A stretch of 18,378 bases of DNA from Flavobacterium psychrophilum. GTDB lineage: Bacteria; Bacteroidota; Bacteroidia; Flavobacteriales; Flavobacteriaceae. The stretch is taken from assembly GCA_020720185.1 (NCBI GenBank), contig DYPB01000014.1, forward strand, positions 1-18,378, written 5' to 3'. Shown here piece by piece: positions 7,312 to 15,884 of this stretch (the stretch's first letter is position 1; each line of letters begins with the position of its first letter). Both the position numbers and the translations under genes were made by a program. Below the pieces are notes generated by a model, which was not told the DNA's origin, made no database searches, and saw nothing but the letters and a program-made list of their open reading frames with translations.

Positions 7312-8184
7312 ATGAATTTATTAATTTATCTGATAGCCTACCCGTTTTTGTGGCTTATTTCAATATTACCATTTAGGGTTTTATATATTTTTTCTGATTT
7401 TGTATATATTCTGGTTTACAGGATTATAAAATATAGAAAAAAAAGTGTTAGAAATAATTTAGCATTGGCATTACCTAATTTGTCTAATAAAGAACGATTG
7501 ATAATTGAGAAAAAATTCTACCATCATTTATGTGATATGTTTTTAGAAATGATTAAAACCATCAGCATTTCTGAAAAAGAAATTAACGACCGTTTTGTTT
7601 TTAAAAACCTAGAGGTTTACCATAATTTAGAAAAAAAGAATAAAAGTATTGTTATGATGATTGGTCATTATGCCAGTTATGAATGGGCTATTTCATTAAA
7701 TAGTAAAATAAATTACAAAGGATACGCTATTTATAAAAAAATTAATAACCCCTATTTTGACAAATTAGTTAAAGATATTAGAGCAAAATTCAAAGCTTCT
7801 CTTATCACTACAAAGGTAACGCTGCCAACTATTGAAGAAAATCAAAACGAGAATATTTTAGGATTGTATGGTTTTGCAAGCGATCAATCTCCAAAATTAT
7901 CAACTACATTCTATTGGGCAAATTTTATGAATATAAAAGTTCCCGTGCATACAGGTGCTGAGATGCTTGCTAAAAAATATGATATGAATGTTATGTTTCT
8001 AAAAACCAAAAAGATAAAACGAGGATTTTATGAAACTAGTTTTGAAATTTTAGCAGAGAATACTACTCAAATTCCTAATTATAAAATTACTGATGATTTT
8101 TTAAGATTAGTAGAAAATCAGATTATCGAGCAGCCAGAATTTTATTTATGGACACACAATAGATGGAAGCATAGAAAAGAATAA
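7312..8184 (+). CDS. LpxL/HtrB-like lysophospholipid/lipid A acyltransferase
   Basis: A 290-aa inner-membrane acyltransferase of the LpxL/LpxM family, which transfers secondary acyl chains to the lipid A precursor at the cytoplasmic face; related enzymes act on other lipids. An N-terminal membrane anchor (about residues 4-38) is followed by YRKKSVRNNLALALP, the family's conserved early motif. The catalytic HX4(D/E) motif is His119-Glu124 in IGHYASYEWA, and FASDQSPK and EFYLWTHNRWKHRKE are typical later motifs. Length is close to the family norm (about 300 aa). The gene is monocistronic with its own -7 box. Bacteroidota encode several homologues, some acting on ornithine or glycine lipids, so lipid A is the likely but unproven substrate. 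Confidence 0.88.
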   Translation: MNLLIYLIAYPFLWLISILPFRVLYIFSDFVYILVYRIIKYRKKSVRNNLALALPNLSNKERLIIEKKFYHHLCDMFLEMIKTISISEKEINDRFVFKNLEVYHNLEKKNKSIVMMIGHYASYEWAISLNSKINYKGYAIYKKINNPYFDKLVKDIRAKFKASLITTKVTLPTIEENQNENILGLYGFASDQSPKLSTTFYWANFMNIKVPVHTGAEMLAKKYDMNVMFLKTKKIKRGFYETSFEILAENTTQIPNYKITDDFLRLVENQIIEQPEFYLWTHNRWKHRKE

Positions 8185-8280
8185 TTACTTTTTTAGTTTC
8201 CATTCTTACTGATTTTTTTAAATCTTTTGGAAATGGATTTTCCTAAGCAAAAAATATATAAACATATTTTTTTTACCATT

Positions 8281-8294
8281 GTAACAAAAGTTAC
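8281..8294. repeat. Small palindrome upstream of the DUF6588 gene
   Basis: GTAAC-AAAA-GTTAC is a 5-bp inverted repeat with a 4-nt centre, about 23 bp upstream of the -7 box at 8317. It sits near where a -33 element or an operator would be. Short and AT-rich, so it may be chance. Confidence 0.25.
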
Positions 8295-8316
8295 TTTTTA
8301 GTTTTTTTTAATAAAA

Positions 8317-8324
8317 TACCTTTG
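8317..8324 (+). promoter_or_regulatory. -7 box (TACCTTTG) for the DUF6588 gene
   Basis: TACCTTTG fits TANNTTTG and lies 25 nt before the ATG at 8350. No TTG is seen at -33 distance. Confidence 0.42.
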
Positions 8325-8349
8325 AATTTTAAGATTTAACTCTATTATT

Positions 8350-9429
8350 ATGAAAAAAACAGCCCTATTTTTATGCTTTTTTATGCTTTCCATTTCTTCT
8401 TTTACACAAGTAAATATTGCCTCATCGTTAATAAAAGGAGGTGTTGAAGATGCTGGAAAAATACTAAAAGAATACTTAAAACCTTTGGAAAAAGGACTAA
8501 ATTATGGCAATACAATGCCTCAATATAAAGACTATTTAGCAGAGTCTAAATTTGTAATTGGTGCAGGGGTTTCCGTAGCACCCGTTTTTATCAATACAAA
8601 TGATTATCAGTATGATATTGCAAAATTAAACTTAAAATACTTTGAAGCTTCAGACCCAAAGCAGACGAATGCACAAACAATTGCAGGTTCTAATAATACT
8701 ATTGGAATTCAAACGAAAGAAAAATACAATGCTCCAACAACAACTTTTCCTTATTATACACAAAAACCGATAATACAAACACAAACCCCACAAGGCGAGA
8801 ACTTGACAATATTACCTGCAGCACGAGCCGTTGGTTATATTGGTTTCAAAGGAATTTATCTATCAGTAAATGCTTTGCCAAAGCTAAAAGATGAAGATAA
8901 AAAATATGAAATATTTTCTGAAGGGTTAGATGTTACGGTAAATATAAATAAATTATTTTTTGCTGAAAAAGAGAATTCGTTCAATTATACCATAGACTAT
9001 AGTTATGGATACTCAGAAATAAATTACTTTTTGAGCGTGAAGCCAGATGAAAATAACTATACTTTTAGTGGCTCTAATACTGTGAGTTACGACAATCAGA
9101 AGCTTCAAATACAAACAAACACAAGTTCGTATGGTGCGGGAGTTTTATATCTTAAAAATAAATTTACTGCAAATTTAGGGTATCGATATCTAATATTTGA
9201 TAACGAAACCGCAGTTTTGGGGAATTATCCAATCTATTCAACAGACCCGTCAAACAATGCAAACATTGTGGTAACTAATTTAAAAGACCCTATTAGTTAT
9301 GATAGGAAACTTACTTCAAATGCGGCAATTGCTCAAGCAAGTTATCAGTTTAAATATTTTTATATAAACTCGATTTTTATGTTTAGCGAGTATTATGCAG
9401 CAGGAATTGGACTGGGAATAAAGTTTTAA
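8350..9429 (+). CDS. DUF6588 family, probable outer-membrane beta-barrel protein
   Basis: A 359-aa exported protein. The signal peptide (MKKTALFLCFFMLSISSFTQ) is followed by the opening seen in the DUF6588 family of Bacteroidota: a short helix ending LKEYLKPLEKGLNYGN, then strand-rich sequence from KFVIGAGVSVAPVFIN onward. The second half has alternating amphipathic strands with aromatic girdle residues (NYTIDYSYGYSEINYFLSV, ASYQFKYFYINSIFMF) and ends in a short strand, GLGIKF, with terminal Phe as in outer-membrane barrels. Function is not known. It is convergent with the aldehyde dehydrogenase gene with only 15 nt between the stops, so the two transcripts probably overlap at their 3' ends. 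The family assignment is from memory of family pattern and is moderately secure. Confidence 0.72.
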   Translation: MKKTALFLCFFMLSISSFTQVNIASSLIKGGVEDAGKILKEYLKPLEKGLNYGNTMPQYKDYLAESKFVIGAGVSVAPVFINTNDYQYDIAKLNLKYFEASDPKQTNAQTIAGSNNTIGIQTKEKYNAPTTTFPYYTQKPIIQTQTPQGENLTILPAARAVGYIGFKGIYLSVNALPKLKDEDKKYEIFSEGLDVTVNINKLFFAEKENSFNYTIDYSYGYSEINYFLSVKPDENNYTFSGSNTVSYDNQKLQIQTNTSSYGAGVLYLKNKFTANLGYRYLIFDNETAVLGNYPIYSTDPSNNANIVVTNLKDPISYDRKLTSNAAIAQASYQFKYFYINSIFMFSEYYAAGIGLGIKF

Positions 9430-9444
9430 TTTTCAGTGTTTTTT

Positions 9445-11025
9445 TTATAAAATATAATCTGTATTGATAAAATTACACTCTTTGCTGTCTAATAATTCTT
9501 GTAAAATTTCGTTGTTATAATCGTTATCTTTCGATGCAACAAATGTTCTAATTGAAAACGAACGCAATGCATCGTGAATACTCAAAGTGCCGACTGCTGA
9601 GTCTTTGCGACCTGTAAACGGAAAAACATCGGGACCACGTTGGCACGAACTATTCAAGTTGACACGACAAACCAAATTGATTAAAGTATCAATAAGTGGT
9701 GCTATTTTTTTGATATTGCGACCAAACAAACTCACTTGCTGTCCATAATTTGATGCAGCCATATCGGCAAGTGGTTCTTGAATGCTTTTGAAAGTGATTA
9801 TTGGAACTACTGGTCCAAATTGTTCTTCGTCATAGACCCGCATTTCTTTATTTATTGGAAATAAGACGGCTGGAAAAATAAAATTATCAGTTTTTTGACC
9901 TCCTTTTTGATTGATTATTTTGGCTCCTTTTTGTATAGCATCATCAATCAATTCTTGAATGTAAGCAGGTTTGTCTTTCTCAGCAAGTGGTGTTAAAAAG
10001 ACTCCTTTCTCCCACGGATTTCCATAAGTCAATTCGTCCACTTTTTGAGCAAATCGTTTGTTAAATTCAGTAGCTATATCTTCGTGAACATATATTATTT
10101 TCAAGGCTGTGCAACGTTGTCCGTTAAACGATAAAGAACCTGCAACACATTCGGCAACAGTTAAATCAAGGTTGGCATCGGGTAAAATAATGGCTGGGTT
10201 TTTAGCTTCTAGACCCAAAATCAATCGCAAACGATTTTTGTTGGGATGCAAATCTTGTAAACCTATTGCAGATTTGCTATTGCCAATTAATGCTAAAACT
10301 GATACTCGTCCTGATTTCATTATCGGGGAGGCTACCTCACGACCTCGACCATATAAAATATTAATAACACCTTTTGGAAAACAGGTTTTGAAAGCTTCTA
10401 ATAACGGCGAAATCAACAAAACACCATATTTAGCAGGTTTGAAAATTACAGGATTTCCCATTATCAATGCGGGAATCAATAATGTAAATGTTTCGTTTAA
10501 TGGATAATTGTATGGACCAAGACATAAAACAATGCCCAACGAACTGCGACGCACCATGGCATTGATGCCTTGTACTTTTGTAAATTTTGCACTTCGTGCA
10601 TTTAGTTCTTTATAACTTTCTATGGTATCGTAAATGTATTCTACGGTTCGGTCAAATTCTTTTTCTGAATCGCCTAATGATTTTCCAATTTCCCACATCA
10701 GCAGTTTAACAACTTCAGTACGGGTAGTTTTCATTTGCTTTACGAAATTTTCCATACATTTTATGCGTTCAACAACTTTCATAGTTGGCCAAACTCCTTG
10801 CCCATTTGCATAAGCATTATCGGCAGCATCAACAGCTTCCATTGCTTGTATTTCGGTCATAAACGGAATTGTGCCTAAAAATGTTGGCATATAATTACCT
10901 GAAGACGATATGGTTGAGTATACATTTGATGTTTCACCCGACCATTTTTTTAGTTCACCATCAACTAAATATGTATCTTGAATAATTGGTTTTTGTATTA
11001 AGAATTCTGCTGGAATTGTGTTCAT
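9445..11025 (-). CDS. gapN: NADP-dependent glyceraldehyde-3-phosphate dehydrogenase (GapN-like aldehyde dehydrogenase)
   Basis: A 526-aa member of the aldehyde dehydrogenase superfamily that resembles the non-phosphorylating GAPDH (GapN) branch. GapN oxidises glyceraldehyde-3-phosphate directly to 3-phosphoglycerate, giving NADPH and bypassing the ATP-forming step of glycolysis. Catalytic residues are visible: Asn173 in GPYNYPLNE, Glu273 in [10 protein letters not shown] and nucleophile Cys305 in [20 protein letters not shown] is the cofactor-binding strand, and [10 protein letters not shown] is the usual late motif. The LGLEAKNP form rather than LELGGK, and the roughly 50 extra residues compared with Streptococcus GapN, fit the long form often annotated GapN in Bacteroidota. 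The gene is monocistronic and cytoplasmic, with a -7 box 26 nt upstream. Another aldehyde substrate is possible. Confidence 0.82.
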   Translation of the reverse strand: MNTIPAEFLIQKPIIQDTYLVDGELKKWSGETSNVYSTISSSGNYMPTFLGTIPFMTEIQAMEAVDAADNAYANGQGVWPTMKVVERIKCMENFVKQMKTTRTEVVKLLMWEIGKSLGDSEKEFDRTVEYIYDTIESYKELNARSAKFTKVQGINAMVRRSSLGIVLCLGPYNYPLNETFTLLIPALIMGNPVIFKPAKYGVLLISPLLEAFKTCFPKGVINILYGRGREVASPIMKSGRVSVLALIGNSKSAIGLQDLHPNKNRLRLILGLEAKNPAIILPDANLDLTVAECVAGSLSFNGQRCTALKIIYVHEDIATEFNKRFAQKVDELTYGNPWEKGVFLTPLAEKDKPAYIQELIDDAIQKGAKIINQKGGQKTDNFIFPAVLFPINKEMRVYDEEQFGPVVPIITFKSIQEPLADMAASNYGQQVSLFGRNIKKIAPLIDTLINLVCRVNLNSSCQRGPDVFPFTGRKDSAVGTLSIHDALRSFSIRTFVASKDNDYNNEILQELLDSKECNFINTDYIL

Positions 11026-11051
11026 TTTTGCTGATTTTGGTTACAATATTA

Positions 11052-11059
11052 CAAATATA
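11052..11059 (-). promoter_or_regulatory. -7 box (TATATTTG) for the gapN-like gene
   Basis: On the minus strand TATATTTG fits TANNTTTG, 26 nt before the ATG at 11025. No TTG is found 17-23 nt upstream of it. Confidence 0.42.
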
Positions 11060-11264
11060 TTTATTTGTTTAAAAATTTTGTGCTTTTTGTGACAATCTTG
11101 TTAACATGTTTTAAAAAAAATGCAACTTCTATCACACAATGCAAATATTTATTAAATAATTATTTTTTTACTTAAAGATTTTTTTCAATCCAGATATATT
11201 TCGTTATTCGAAGTTTGGTGAGATTTTTTTTTGACTTGACTTTGTACGACTGTAAAAAAATAAA

Positions 11265-11298
11265 TGTGCCATCAAATGCATTGGCAAATGATGGCACA
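11265..11298 (-). terminator. Terminator of the sulfur operon
   Basis: A 10-bp perfect stem, TGTGCCATCA (11265-11274) with TGATGGCACA (11289-11298), encloses a 14-nt loop. Read on the minus strand it begins 18 nt past the stop of the persulfide dioxygenase gene and is followed by TTTATTTTTTTACA, a U-rich tail. It is the GC-richest element in an otherwise AT-rich gap. Confidence 0.78.
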
Positions 11299-11316
11299 AA
11301 TTTACAATTTTATTTT

Positions 11317-12750
11317 TTAAGCTTTCATCACTTTACTTTGACAAACAAAATCTGTTTTTGGTACTGATGTTTCGGCAACTGCATTAAAGCCCCCTTCAAT
11401 TTCTGTAAAGTTTCTGTAGCCTCTTGCTGTTAGAATACTTGCTGCCATCATACTTCTGTATCCACCTGCACAATGCAAATAGAAATGTTCTTCTGGATTA
11501 ATATCTTTTGTCCAGTTGTTGATATCTGCTAATGGTCGGCTGTATGCGTCTTCAATATGTTCGGCTGCATATTCACTTTCTTTTCTTACATCTAAAACTT
11601 TGCTTTCTCCAACTTTTAATTCTGCAGCAAATTGTGTAGCAGTAATACGGTTTACAGTATCAACATCTTTACCTGCATTTTTCCAAGCATCAAATCCACC
11701 ATTTAAGTGTCCTAATAAATTATCAAAACCAACACGAGTAAGTCTTGTAACGGTTTCTTCTTCTTGCCCTAATTCAGTAATTAAAAGTATGCTTTGTTTT
11801 ACATCTGCAATTAATGCACCAACCCAAGGAGCAAAATCTCCATTGATACCAATATTGATAGATTGTGGAACATATCCTTTCCAAAAATCATTATTATCTC
11901 TAGTGTCTAAAATCAATGCACCTGCTTCTTCTGCTGCTACTTCAAACTCTGCAGGAGATAAGGCTCTCATTCCATTGTTAAATACATTTTCAAAACTATC
12001 ATAACCTGTTTTGTTCATGGCCACATTAGCTCCAAAATACATTGGCGGAGGTAAAAGTCCGTCGGTAACTTCGGTTACAAATTCTGCTTCAGTCATATTG
12101 GTTCTTAAAGCATAATTAGTAGCTTTTTGGTCGCCAATAGAACCAACTGTTTCTTTACTCATATTTTTACCACAAGCCGAACCTGCTCCGTGAGCTGGAT
12201 ATACAATCACATCATCAGCCAAAGTCATTACTTTATCTCTCAAAGAATGGAATAATAATGCTGCTAATTGTTCTTGTGTCATCGATGCTGCTTTTTGAGC
12301 TAAATCTGGACGACCAACATCACCTAAGAATAAAGTATCTCCGCTAAAAAGAGAATGTTCCTTACCATTTTCGTCAATCAATAAAAAACAGGTGCTTTCC
12401 ATTGTATGTCCTGGTGTGTGCAATACTTTAATTTTGATATCGCCTACTGCAAATACTTCTTCGTCTTTTGCACTAATGAAATCAAAAGTTGGGTTAGCGT
12501 TTGGACCATAAACAATAGGTGCATTGGTTTGTTTACTCAAATCCAAATGTCCGCTTACAAAGTCAGCATGGAAGTGGGTTTCAAAAATAAATTTTAGTTT
12601 TACACCATCTCGTTCCAATCTTTCTAAATAAGGTTGTGTTTCACGAAGTGGGTCAATAATAGCAGCTTCGCCATTAGAAGTAATGTAGTATGCACCTTGT
12701 GCTAAACATCCTGTGTAGATTTGTTCTACTTGAAAATTTGAATTGTTCAT
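11317..12750 (-). CDS. CstB-like persulfide dioxygenase fused to two rhodanese domains
   Basis: A 477-aa three-domain protein. Residues 1-250 are a metallo-beta-lactamase fold of the ETHE1/persulfide dioxygenase type: THFHADF (His59, His61, Asp63), HTPGHT (His115), SGDTLF (Asp138), DVGRPDL and YPAHGAGSACG. His59 to His115 has the same 56-residue spacing as the iron-binding His79 and His135 of human ETHE1. Residues about 265-360 are a rhodanese-like domain whose catalytic Cys position is lost (ILLITELGQE). Residues about 370-465 are an active-type rhodanese with Cys427 in HCAGGYRS. This dioxygenase, pseudo-rhodanese, rhodanese order is that of Staphylococcus aureus CstB, which converts low-molecular-weight persulfides to sulfite and thiosulfate. 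No signal peptide, so cytoplasmic. It is the last gene of the operon, 21 nt after YeeE-2, and is followed by a strong terminator. Confidence 0.92.
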   Translation of the reverse strand: MNNSNFQVEQIYTGCLAQGAYYITSNGEAAIIDPLRETQPYLERLERDGVKLKFIFETHFHADFVSGHLDLSKQTNAPIVYGPNANPTFDFISAKDEEVFAVGDIKIKVLHTPGHTMESTCFLLIDENGKEHSLFSGDTLFLGDVGRPDLAQKAASMTQEQLAALLFHSLRDKVMTLADDVIVYPAHGAGSACGKNMSKETVGSIGDQKATNYALRTNMTEAEFVTEVTDGLLPPPMYFGANVAMNKTGYDSFENVFNNGMRALSPAEFEVAAEEAGALILDTRDNNDFWKGYVPQSINIGINGDFAPWVGALIADVKQSILLITELGQEEETVTRLTRVGFDNLLGHLNGGFDAWKNAGKDVDTVNRITATQFAAELKVGESKVLDVRKESEYAAEHIEDAYSRPLADINNWTKDINPEEHFYLHCAGGYRSMMAASILTARGYRNFTEIEGGFNAVAETSVPKTDFVCQSKVMKA

Positions 12751-12771
12751 TTTTTTTTTATGTTATTAATA

Positions 12772-13260
12772 TTAATGAGGTAATTTTTCTCTAAAATAGC
12801 CATACACCCAAGTACCTGCAACTGCACTTAAAAAGGTAATTCCTACCCCAAAAAAGCCGCTACCAATTTGAGCAAATAATGGTCCAGGACAAGCCCCAGT
12901 AATAGCCCATCCGATGCCAAAGATTAAGGCACCATATATTTGTCCTTTATTAAAAGTTTTATCATCAAACTTAATGCTTTCACCACTTAAGGTTTTAAGA
13001 TTATATTTTTTGATAATCCATACCGAAATCATACCAACTACTACGGCAGTACCTAATACACCATACATAAAAAATGATTGTAGTCTAAACATTTCTTGTA
13101 TGCGAAACCAACTAATAATTTCTGCTTTTACGAATACGATTCCAAAAGCAATACCTACTACAAGATATTTTAGATTGTGCCAAATTGGATGTTTTACTTC
13201 AGCCTCATTAGTACACATGGCATCTTGATGGCGGATTTCTATTGATTGTTTGCTTTCCAT
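12772..13260 (-). CDS. YeeE/YedE half-transporter (DUF6691 type), second of the pair
   Basis: A 162-aa membrane protein with about four hydrophobic segments: YLVVGIAFGIVFVKAEIISW, FFMYGVLGTAVVVGMISVWI, IYGALIFGIGWAITGACPGP and FFGVGITFLSAVAGTWVYGY. GWAITGACPGP holds the conserved YeeE/YedE cysteine implicated in passing thiosulfate or sulfur through the membrane in TsuA-type transporters. It is half the size of a fused YeeE and pairs with the gene just upstream (1 nt between stop and ATG), so the working unit is likely a heterodimer. About 25 N-terminal cytoplasmic residues include a further Cys. The pair matches the PmpA/PmpB arrangement known beside persulfide dioxygenase genes. Confidence 0.88.
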   Translation of the reverse strand: MESKQSIEIRHQDAMCTNEAEVKHPIWHNLKYLVVGIAFGIVFVKAEIISWFRIQEMFRLQSFFMYGVLGTAVVVGMISVWIIKKYNLKTLSGESIKFDDKTFNKGQIYGALIFGIGWAITGACPGPLFAQIGSGFFGVGITFLSAVAGTWVYGYFREKLPH

Positions 13261-13261
13261 T

Positions 13262-13828
13262 TTAGAATAATTTAAAGATTAGTGGTAAAAGAACATTGGC
13301 TGAAAAGTAGCCACCTACCATAAAGCAACAAGTTGCAATAAGCGAAGGCATTTGTAAGGTAGATAAGCCCATAATAGCATGACCGCTGGTGCAACCACCT
13401 GCATAACGAGTGCCAAAACCAACCAAAAAACCGCCAATTACAAAAAAGAAAAGTCCTTTTACTGTAAAGATGTTTTCTACTCCAAAAATATCAGAAGGTA
13501 AAAGATTAGTAAAATCTGTAACACCCATTGCTGATAAACTCGCTTTGGTGCTTTCGGCTATTACTATTGTTTCTGGATTACTCAAAAATTGGGTAGCAAT
13601 AATGCCTCCAAAAAGTACGCCAATTACAAAAAACATATTCCAAATTTCTTTTTTCCAGTCGTATTTAAAGAATGGAATGTTTGCAGGAACACACATAGCA
13701 CATACATGACGAAGTGATGATGAGATACCAAACTTTTTATTGCCAATAAGCAATAAAGTAGGAACTGTTAAGCCGATTAAAACACCTGCTACTGCCCAAT
13801 GCCAAGGCTGTTTAATTAATTCTAACAT
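13262..13828 (-). CDS. YeeE/YedE half-transporter, first of the pair
   Basis: A 188-aa membrane protein with hydrophobic segments WAVAGVLIGLTVPTLLLI, MFFVIGVLFGGIIATQFL, GLFFFVIGGFLVGFGTRYAG and SLIATCCFMVGGYFSANVLL. The YeeE/YedE signature GTRYAGGCTSGHAIMG carries the conserved cysteine; CAMCVP in the first loop and TCC in the last helix add more thiols along the presumed path. In characterised relatives (E. coli YeeE/TsuA) such cysteines relay thiosulfate inward. With the 162-aa partner it makes one full transporter. It lies 13 nt after the rhodanese gene and 1 nt before its partner, so co-translation is expected. Transport of another sulfane-sulfur species is possible. Confidence 0.9.
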   Translation of the reverse strand: MLELIKQPWHWAVAGVLIGLTVPTLLLIGNKKFGISSSLRHVCAMCVPANIPFFKYDWKKEIWNMFFVIGVLFGGIIATQFLSNPETIVIAESTKASLSAMGVTDFTNLLPSDIFGVENIFTVKGLFFFVIGGFLVGFGTRYAGGCTSGHAIMGLSTLQMPSLIATCCFMVGGYFSANVLLPLIFKLF

Positions 13829-13841
13829 TTTTTATATTTAT

Positions 13842-14213
13842 TTATTTATTGGTTACAAATTGATTAACTTCTTGCCAAGTACCACCATTGGTAACATTGG
13901 TAAAGCCGTTGTCTTCCAAAATACTTTGGGCATGACTGCTACGGTTGCCACTTCTGCAAAAAACGACGATGTGTTTTTTGTCTTTAAACTTGTCTAATTG
14001 GCTTTCCAATATATCCAAAGGAATATTTGTGGAGCCTTTAACATTGCCATCAGCAAATTCTTGTGGGGTTCGTACATCGACTAAAAATGCACCGTCTTTA
14101 ATAAGGGTTTCAAGGTTTTCGCTACTATTTCCTTGATTAAACATATTGTTGAAGATTGAAAACATTATTATTGCTGTTAAAATTGTTATTAAAATTATTT
14201 TTATTGATTTCAT
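13842..14213 (-). CDS. Membrane-anchored single-domain rhodanese
   Basis: A 123-aa protein. An N-terminal hydrophobic segment (IKIILITILTAIIMFSIF) acts as an uncleaved anchor or signal, placing the domain on the periplasmic side. Residues 32-120 are a rhodanese fold: LVDVRTPQEFADGNVKGSTN, then the active-site loop with Cys86 in VVFCRSGNRSSHA, and NGFTNVTNGGTWQEV at the end. Rhodaneses move sulfane sulfur from thiosulfate or persulfides to thiol acceptors. Lying directly before the two YeeE genes, it may hand sulfur to or take it from the transporter. It follows the largest gap inside the operon (132 nt), where a secondary start of transcription is possible but no TANNTTTG box is seen. Confidence 0.9.
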   Translation of the reverse strand: MKSIKIILITILTAIIMFSIFNNMFNQGNSSENLETLIKDGAFLVDVRTPQEFADGNVKGSTNIPLDILESQLDKFKDKKHIVVFCRSGNRSSHAQSILEDNGFTNVTNGGTWQEVNQFVTNK

Positions 14214-14286
14214 GCTTATTAAAATTTGTAATCTACATCACTAAATCTATTTTCAATTGGTATGTGTAGTTAAAATAGTAAATATA

Positions 14287-14303
14287 GATTTTAAAAAAAT
14301 CTT
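14287..14303. repeat. Small AT-only hairpin in the gap between DsrE-like and rhodanese genes
   Basis: AGATTTT and AAAATCT form a 7-bp stem with a 3-nt loop in the 132-nt gap (14214-14345). It could be a weak attenuator between the two halves of the operon. The AT-only composition makes chance likely. Nothing else is recognised in this gap. Confidence 0.22.
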
Positions 14304-14345
14304 AACTTTTATTTTGCCACTTCTTATTAATGATTAGATAATCAA

Positions 14346-14768
14346 TTAAAATCCACCTTTTATATACGACCAACCTTTTTCTTGCTTCAGTACAATTTCT
14401 GCAATTCCTGCTGGAGTATATTCTACTAAATCTTGCTGTAATTCTTCTTTGGCAATTTTTCTATTTTTTAAAGTATTTTCACAAATAACAAATTTTACAC
14501 CTTTAAGTTTAAGAGCCAGCATTCTATCGTGGAAAGCGGTGTTTGATAAAAAGAAAAGTTCAAGTCCTTGATTATAAACTACTACTTCATAATTGGCTTT
14601 TGGCCAAAACTCAATAAGATTTTCTAATTGTTTTACAAATGCTTTTTGTTGCAGTACATCCACAGCATCAGTATATTGAAAAACAATATTATGTTTTTGT
14701 TTTTTTTGTGCATTTACATTAATAGCAAATGTAATAAGTAAAATGGGTAATAATATATTTTTTTTCAT
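14346..14768 (-). CDS. Periplasmic DsrE/DsrF-like protein
   Basis: A 140-aa exported protein. A signal peptide (MKKNILLPILLITFAINVNA) is followed by a DsrE/F-like alpha/beta domain: HNIVFQYTDAV, a helix with VKQLENLIEFWP, YEVVVYNQGLELFF and GVKFVICENTLKNRKI, then VEYTPAGIAEIVLKQEKGWSYIKGG. Cys96 in VICENTL is the only cysteine of the mature protein and is the expected sulfur-carrying residue in this family. Cytoplasmic DsrE and TusA proteins relay persulfide sulfur; periplasmic versions beside c-type cytochromes are common in sulfur-gene clusters but little characterised. It lies 11 nt after the cytochrome gene, pointing to a joint job such as accepting or presenting sulfane sulfur for the cytochrome or the rhodanese. 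Confidence 0.85.
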   Translation of the reverse strand: MKKNILLPILLITFAINVNAQKKQKHNIVFQYTDAVDVLQQKAFVKQLENLIEFWPKANYEVVVYNQGLELFFLSNTAFHDRMLALKLKGVKFVICENTLKNRKIAKEELQQDLVEYTPAGIAEIVLKQEKGWSYIKGGF

Positions 14769-14779
14769 TTTTTTATTTC

Positions 14780-15883
14780 TTATTTTTTATTTTTCTTGTT
14801 TTTTTTCTTTAAATCATCAATAGGTTTGTATGGTCCGTATTTGTGTTGATTTTCTGAAAATTGATCTGCGAAAGGTCCAAAGGGATGATCAACGGGTTTT
14901 TCATCTATTTTAGGCCAATCTTTGCTTAAATCTTTTGAAGGTCTAGGTTGTGAGTTTATATAAGCTGCAATATCCCAGGCTTCCTCATCGGTTAATTGTG
15001 GATTCTTAAAAGTAGCACCCAGTGGCATATTATATTTAATATATCCAGCTAACCTGCTAATACGGTATAAACCTGCACCTGAATTATAAGAATTTTTACC
15101 CCATAATGGTGGATAGGTATATTCAATATTATCCATTGCCAACTGTCCTTCTCCATTGGATTGATGACAACTTGCACATTTTGTGGCATAGTAATCTTTT
15201 CCCTTTTCAGGATTAGAGGGTCTATTCATAAAAGGCAATTTGTAAATTCCGCTAGCTTTTGCCTCTTCTCCTTTTTTAACATTTGATCCGATATATTCTA
15301 TATAAGCTTTTATTGCTAACATCTCTTTGTTATTTTCTGGCAATGGTTTCCCATTCAAACTTCGCTCCATACAGTCATTTATTCGTTTGAATAAATCTTC
15401 TTTCACACCGCTTCTTGCTCTGTATTTTGGATAGGTTGAAAAAACGGATCCATAATTATTACCCCAAACTACGGTACCTGCATCTAAATGGCAATTCTGA
15501 CAATTCATACCATTTGTAGTTTGCATAACACTACCTTTTGGTCCTATATATTTAGCAGTATGAACTATTAATTCCTCACCGTAATTTAATTGATTTACTT
15601 TAACAGTATCGGTTAGATCATTAAAAGACTTTGGTGTCCAAAAGGTTTGATACTCCTTTTGCATAATATTTTCCTTTTCTTGCTGAATTTTCAAGGAATC
15701 TAATCTAAATTGAAGAGCAATTTCTTGTGCTTTTCGTTTTGGTGCATCATCTATATATTTTTGAATATCATCAATAAATATAATTAAGATTAATAAAACT
15801 GAAATTAGAGCAACTAAACCAATAATATATTTTAGCAGTATAGCTATTATTTTAGCGTAAGGTTGTTCTTGATTATCTTTCAT
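14780..15883 (-). CDS. Membrane-anchored dihaem cytochrome c, thiosulfate dehydrogenase (TsdA)-like
   Basis: A 367-aa protein. One uncleaved-looking membrane anchor (residues 11-37) and a charged helical stalk (about 48-80) precede two cytochrome c domains facing the periplasm. Haem 1 is CQNCH (128-132) and haem 2 is CASCH (236-240). Cys171, in INDCMERSLNGKPLP, lies 43 residues after Cys128, as does the unusual Cys haem ligand of Allochromatium vinosum TsdA. Met286 in IKYNMPLG is the likely distal ligand of haem 2, with Lys283 nearby. YPPLWGKNSYNSGAGLYR and KPVDHPFGPFADQFSE are TsdA-like. TsdA joins two thiosulfates into tetrathionate, or does the reverse. The anchor is unlike soluble TsdA, and a Lys-rich tail ends the protein. 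It starts 1 nt after the TauE stop. Direction and partner are not visible. Confidence 0.85.
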   Translation of the reverse strand: MKDNQEQPYAKIIAILLKYIIGLVALISVLLILIIFIDDIQKYIDDAPKRKAQEIALQFRLDSLKIQQEKENIMQKEYQTFWTPKSFNDLTDTVKVNQLNYGEELIVHTAKYIGPKGSVMQTTNGMNCQNCHLDAGTVVWGNNYGSVFSTYPKYRARSGVKEDLFKRINDCMERSLNGKPLPENNKEMLAIKAYIEYIGSNVKKGEEAKASGIYKLPFMNRPSNPEKGKDYYATKCASCHQSNGEGQLAMDNIEYTYPPLWGKNSYNSGAGLYRISRLAGYIKYNMPLGATFKNPQLTDEEAWDIAAYINSQPRPSKDLSKDWPKIDEKPVDHPFGPFADQFSENQHKYGPYKPIDDLKKKNKKNKK

Positions 15884-15884
15884 A

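Noticed and set aside
10109..10507. 132-aa open frame on the plus strand.
   Set aside because: Antisense shadow inside the gapN-like gene, with composition explained by the opposite strand.
11516..12004. 162-aa open frame on the plus strand.
   Set aside because: Antisense shadow inside the CstB-like gene; no promoter or protein family pattern.
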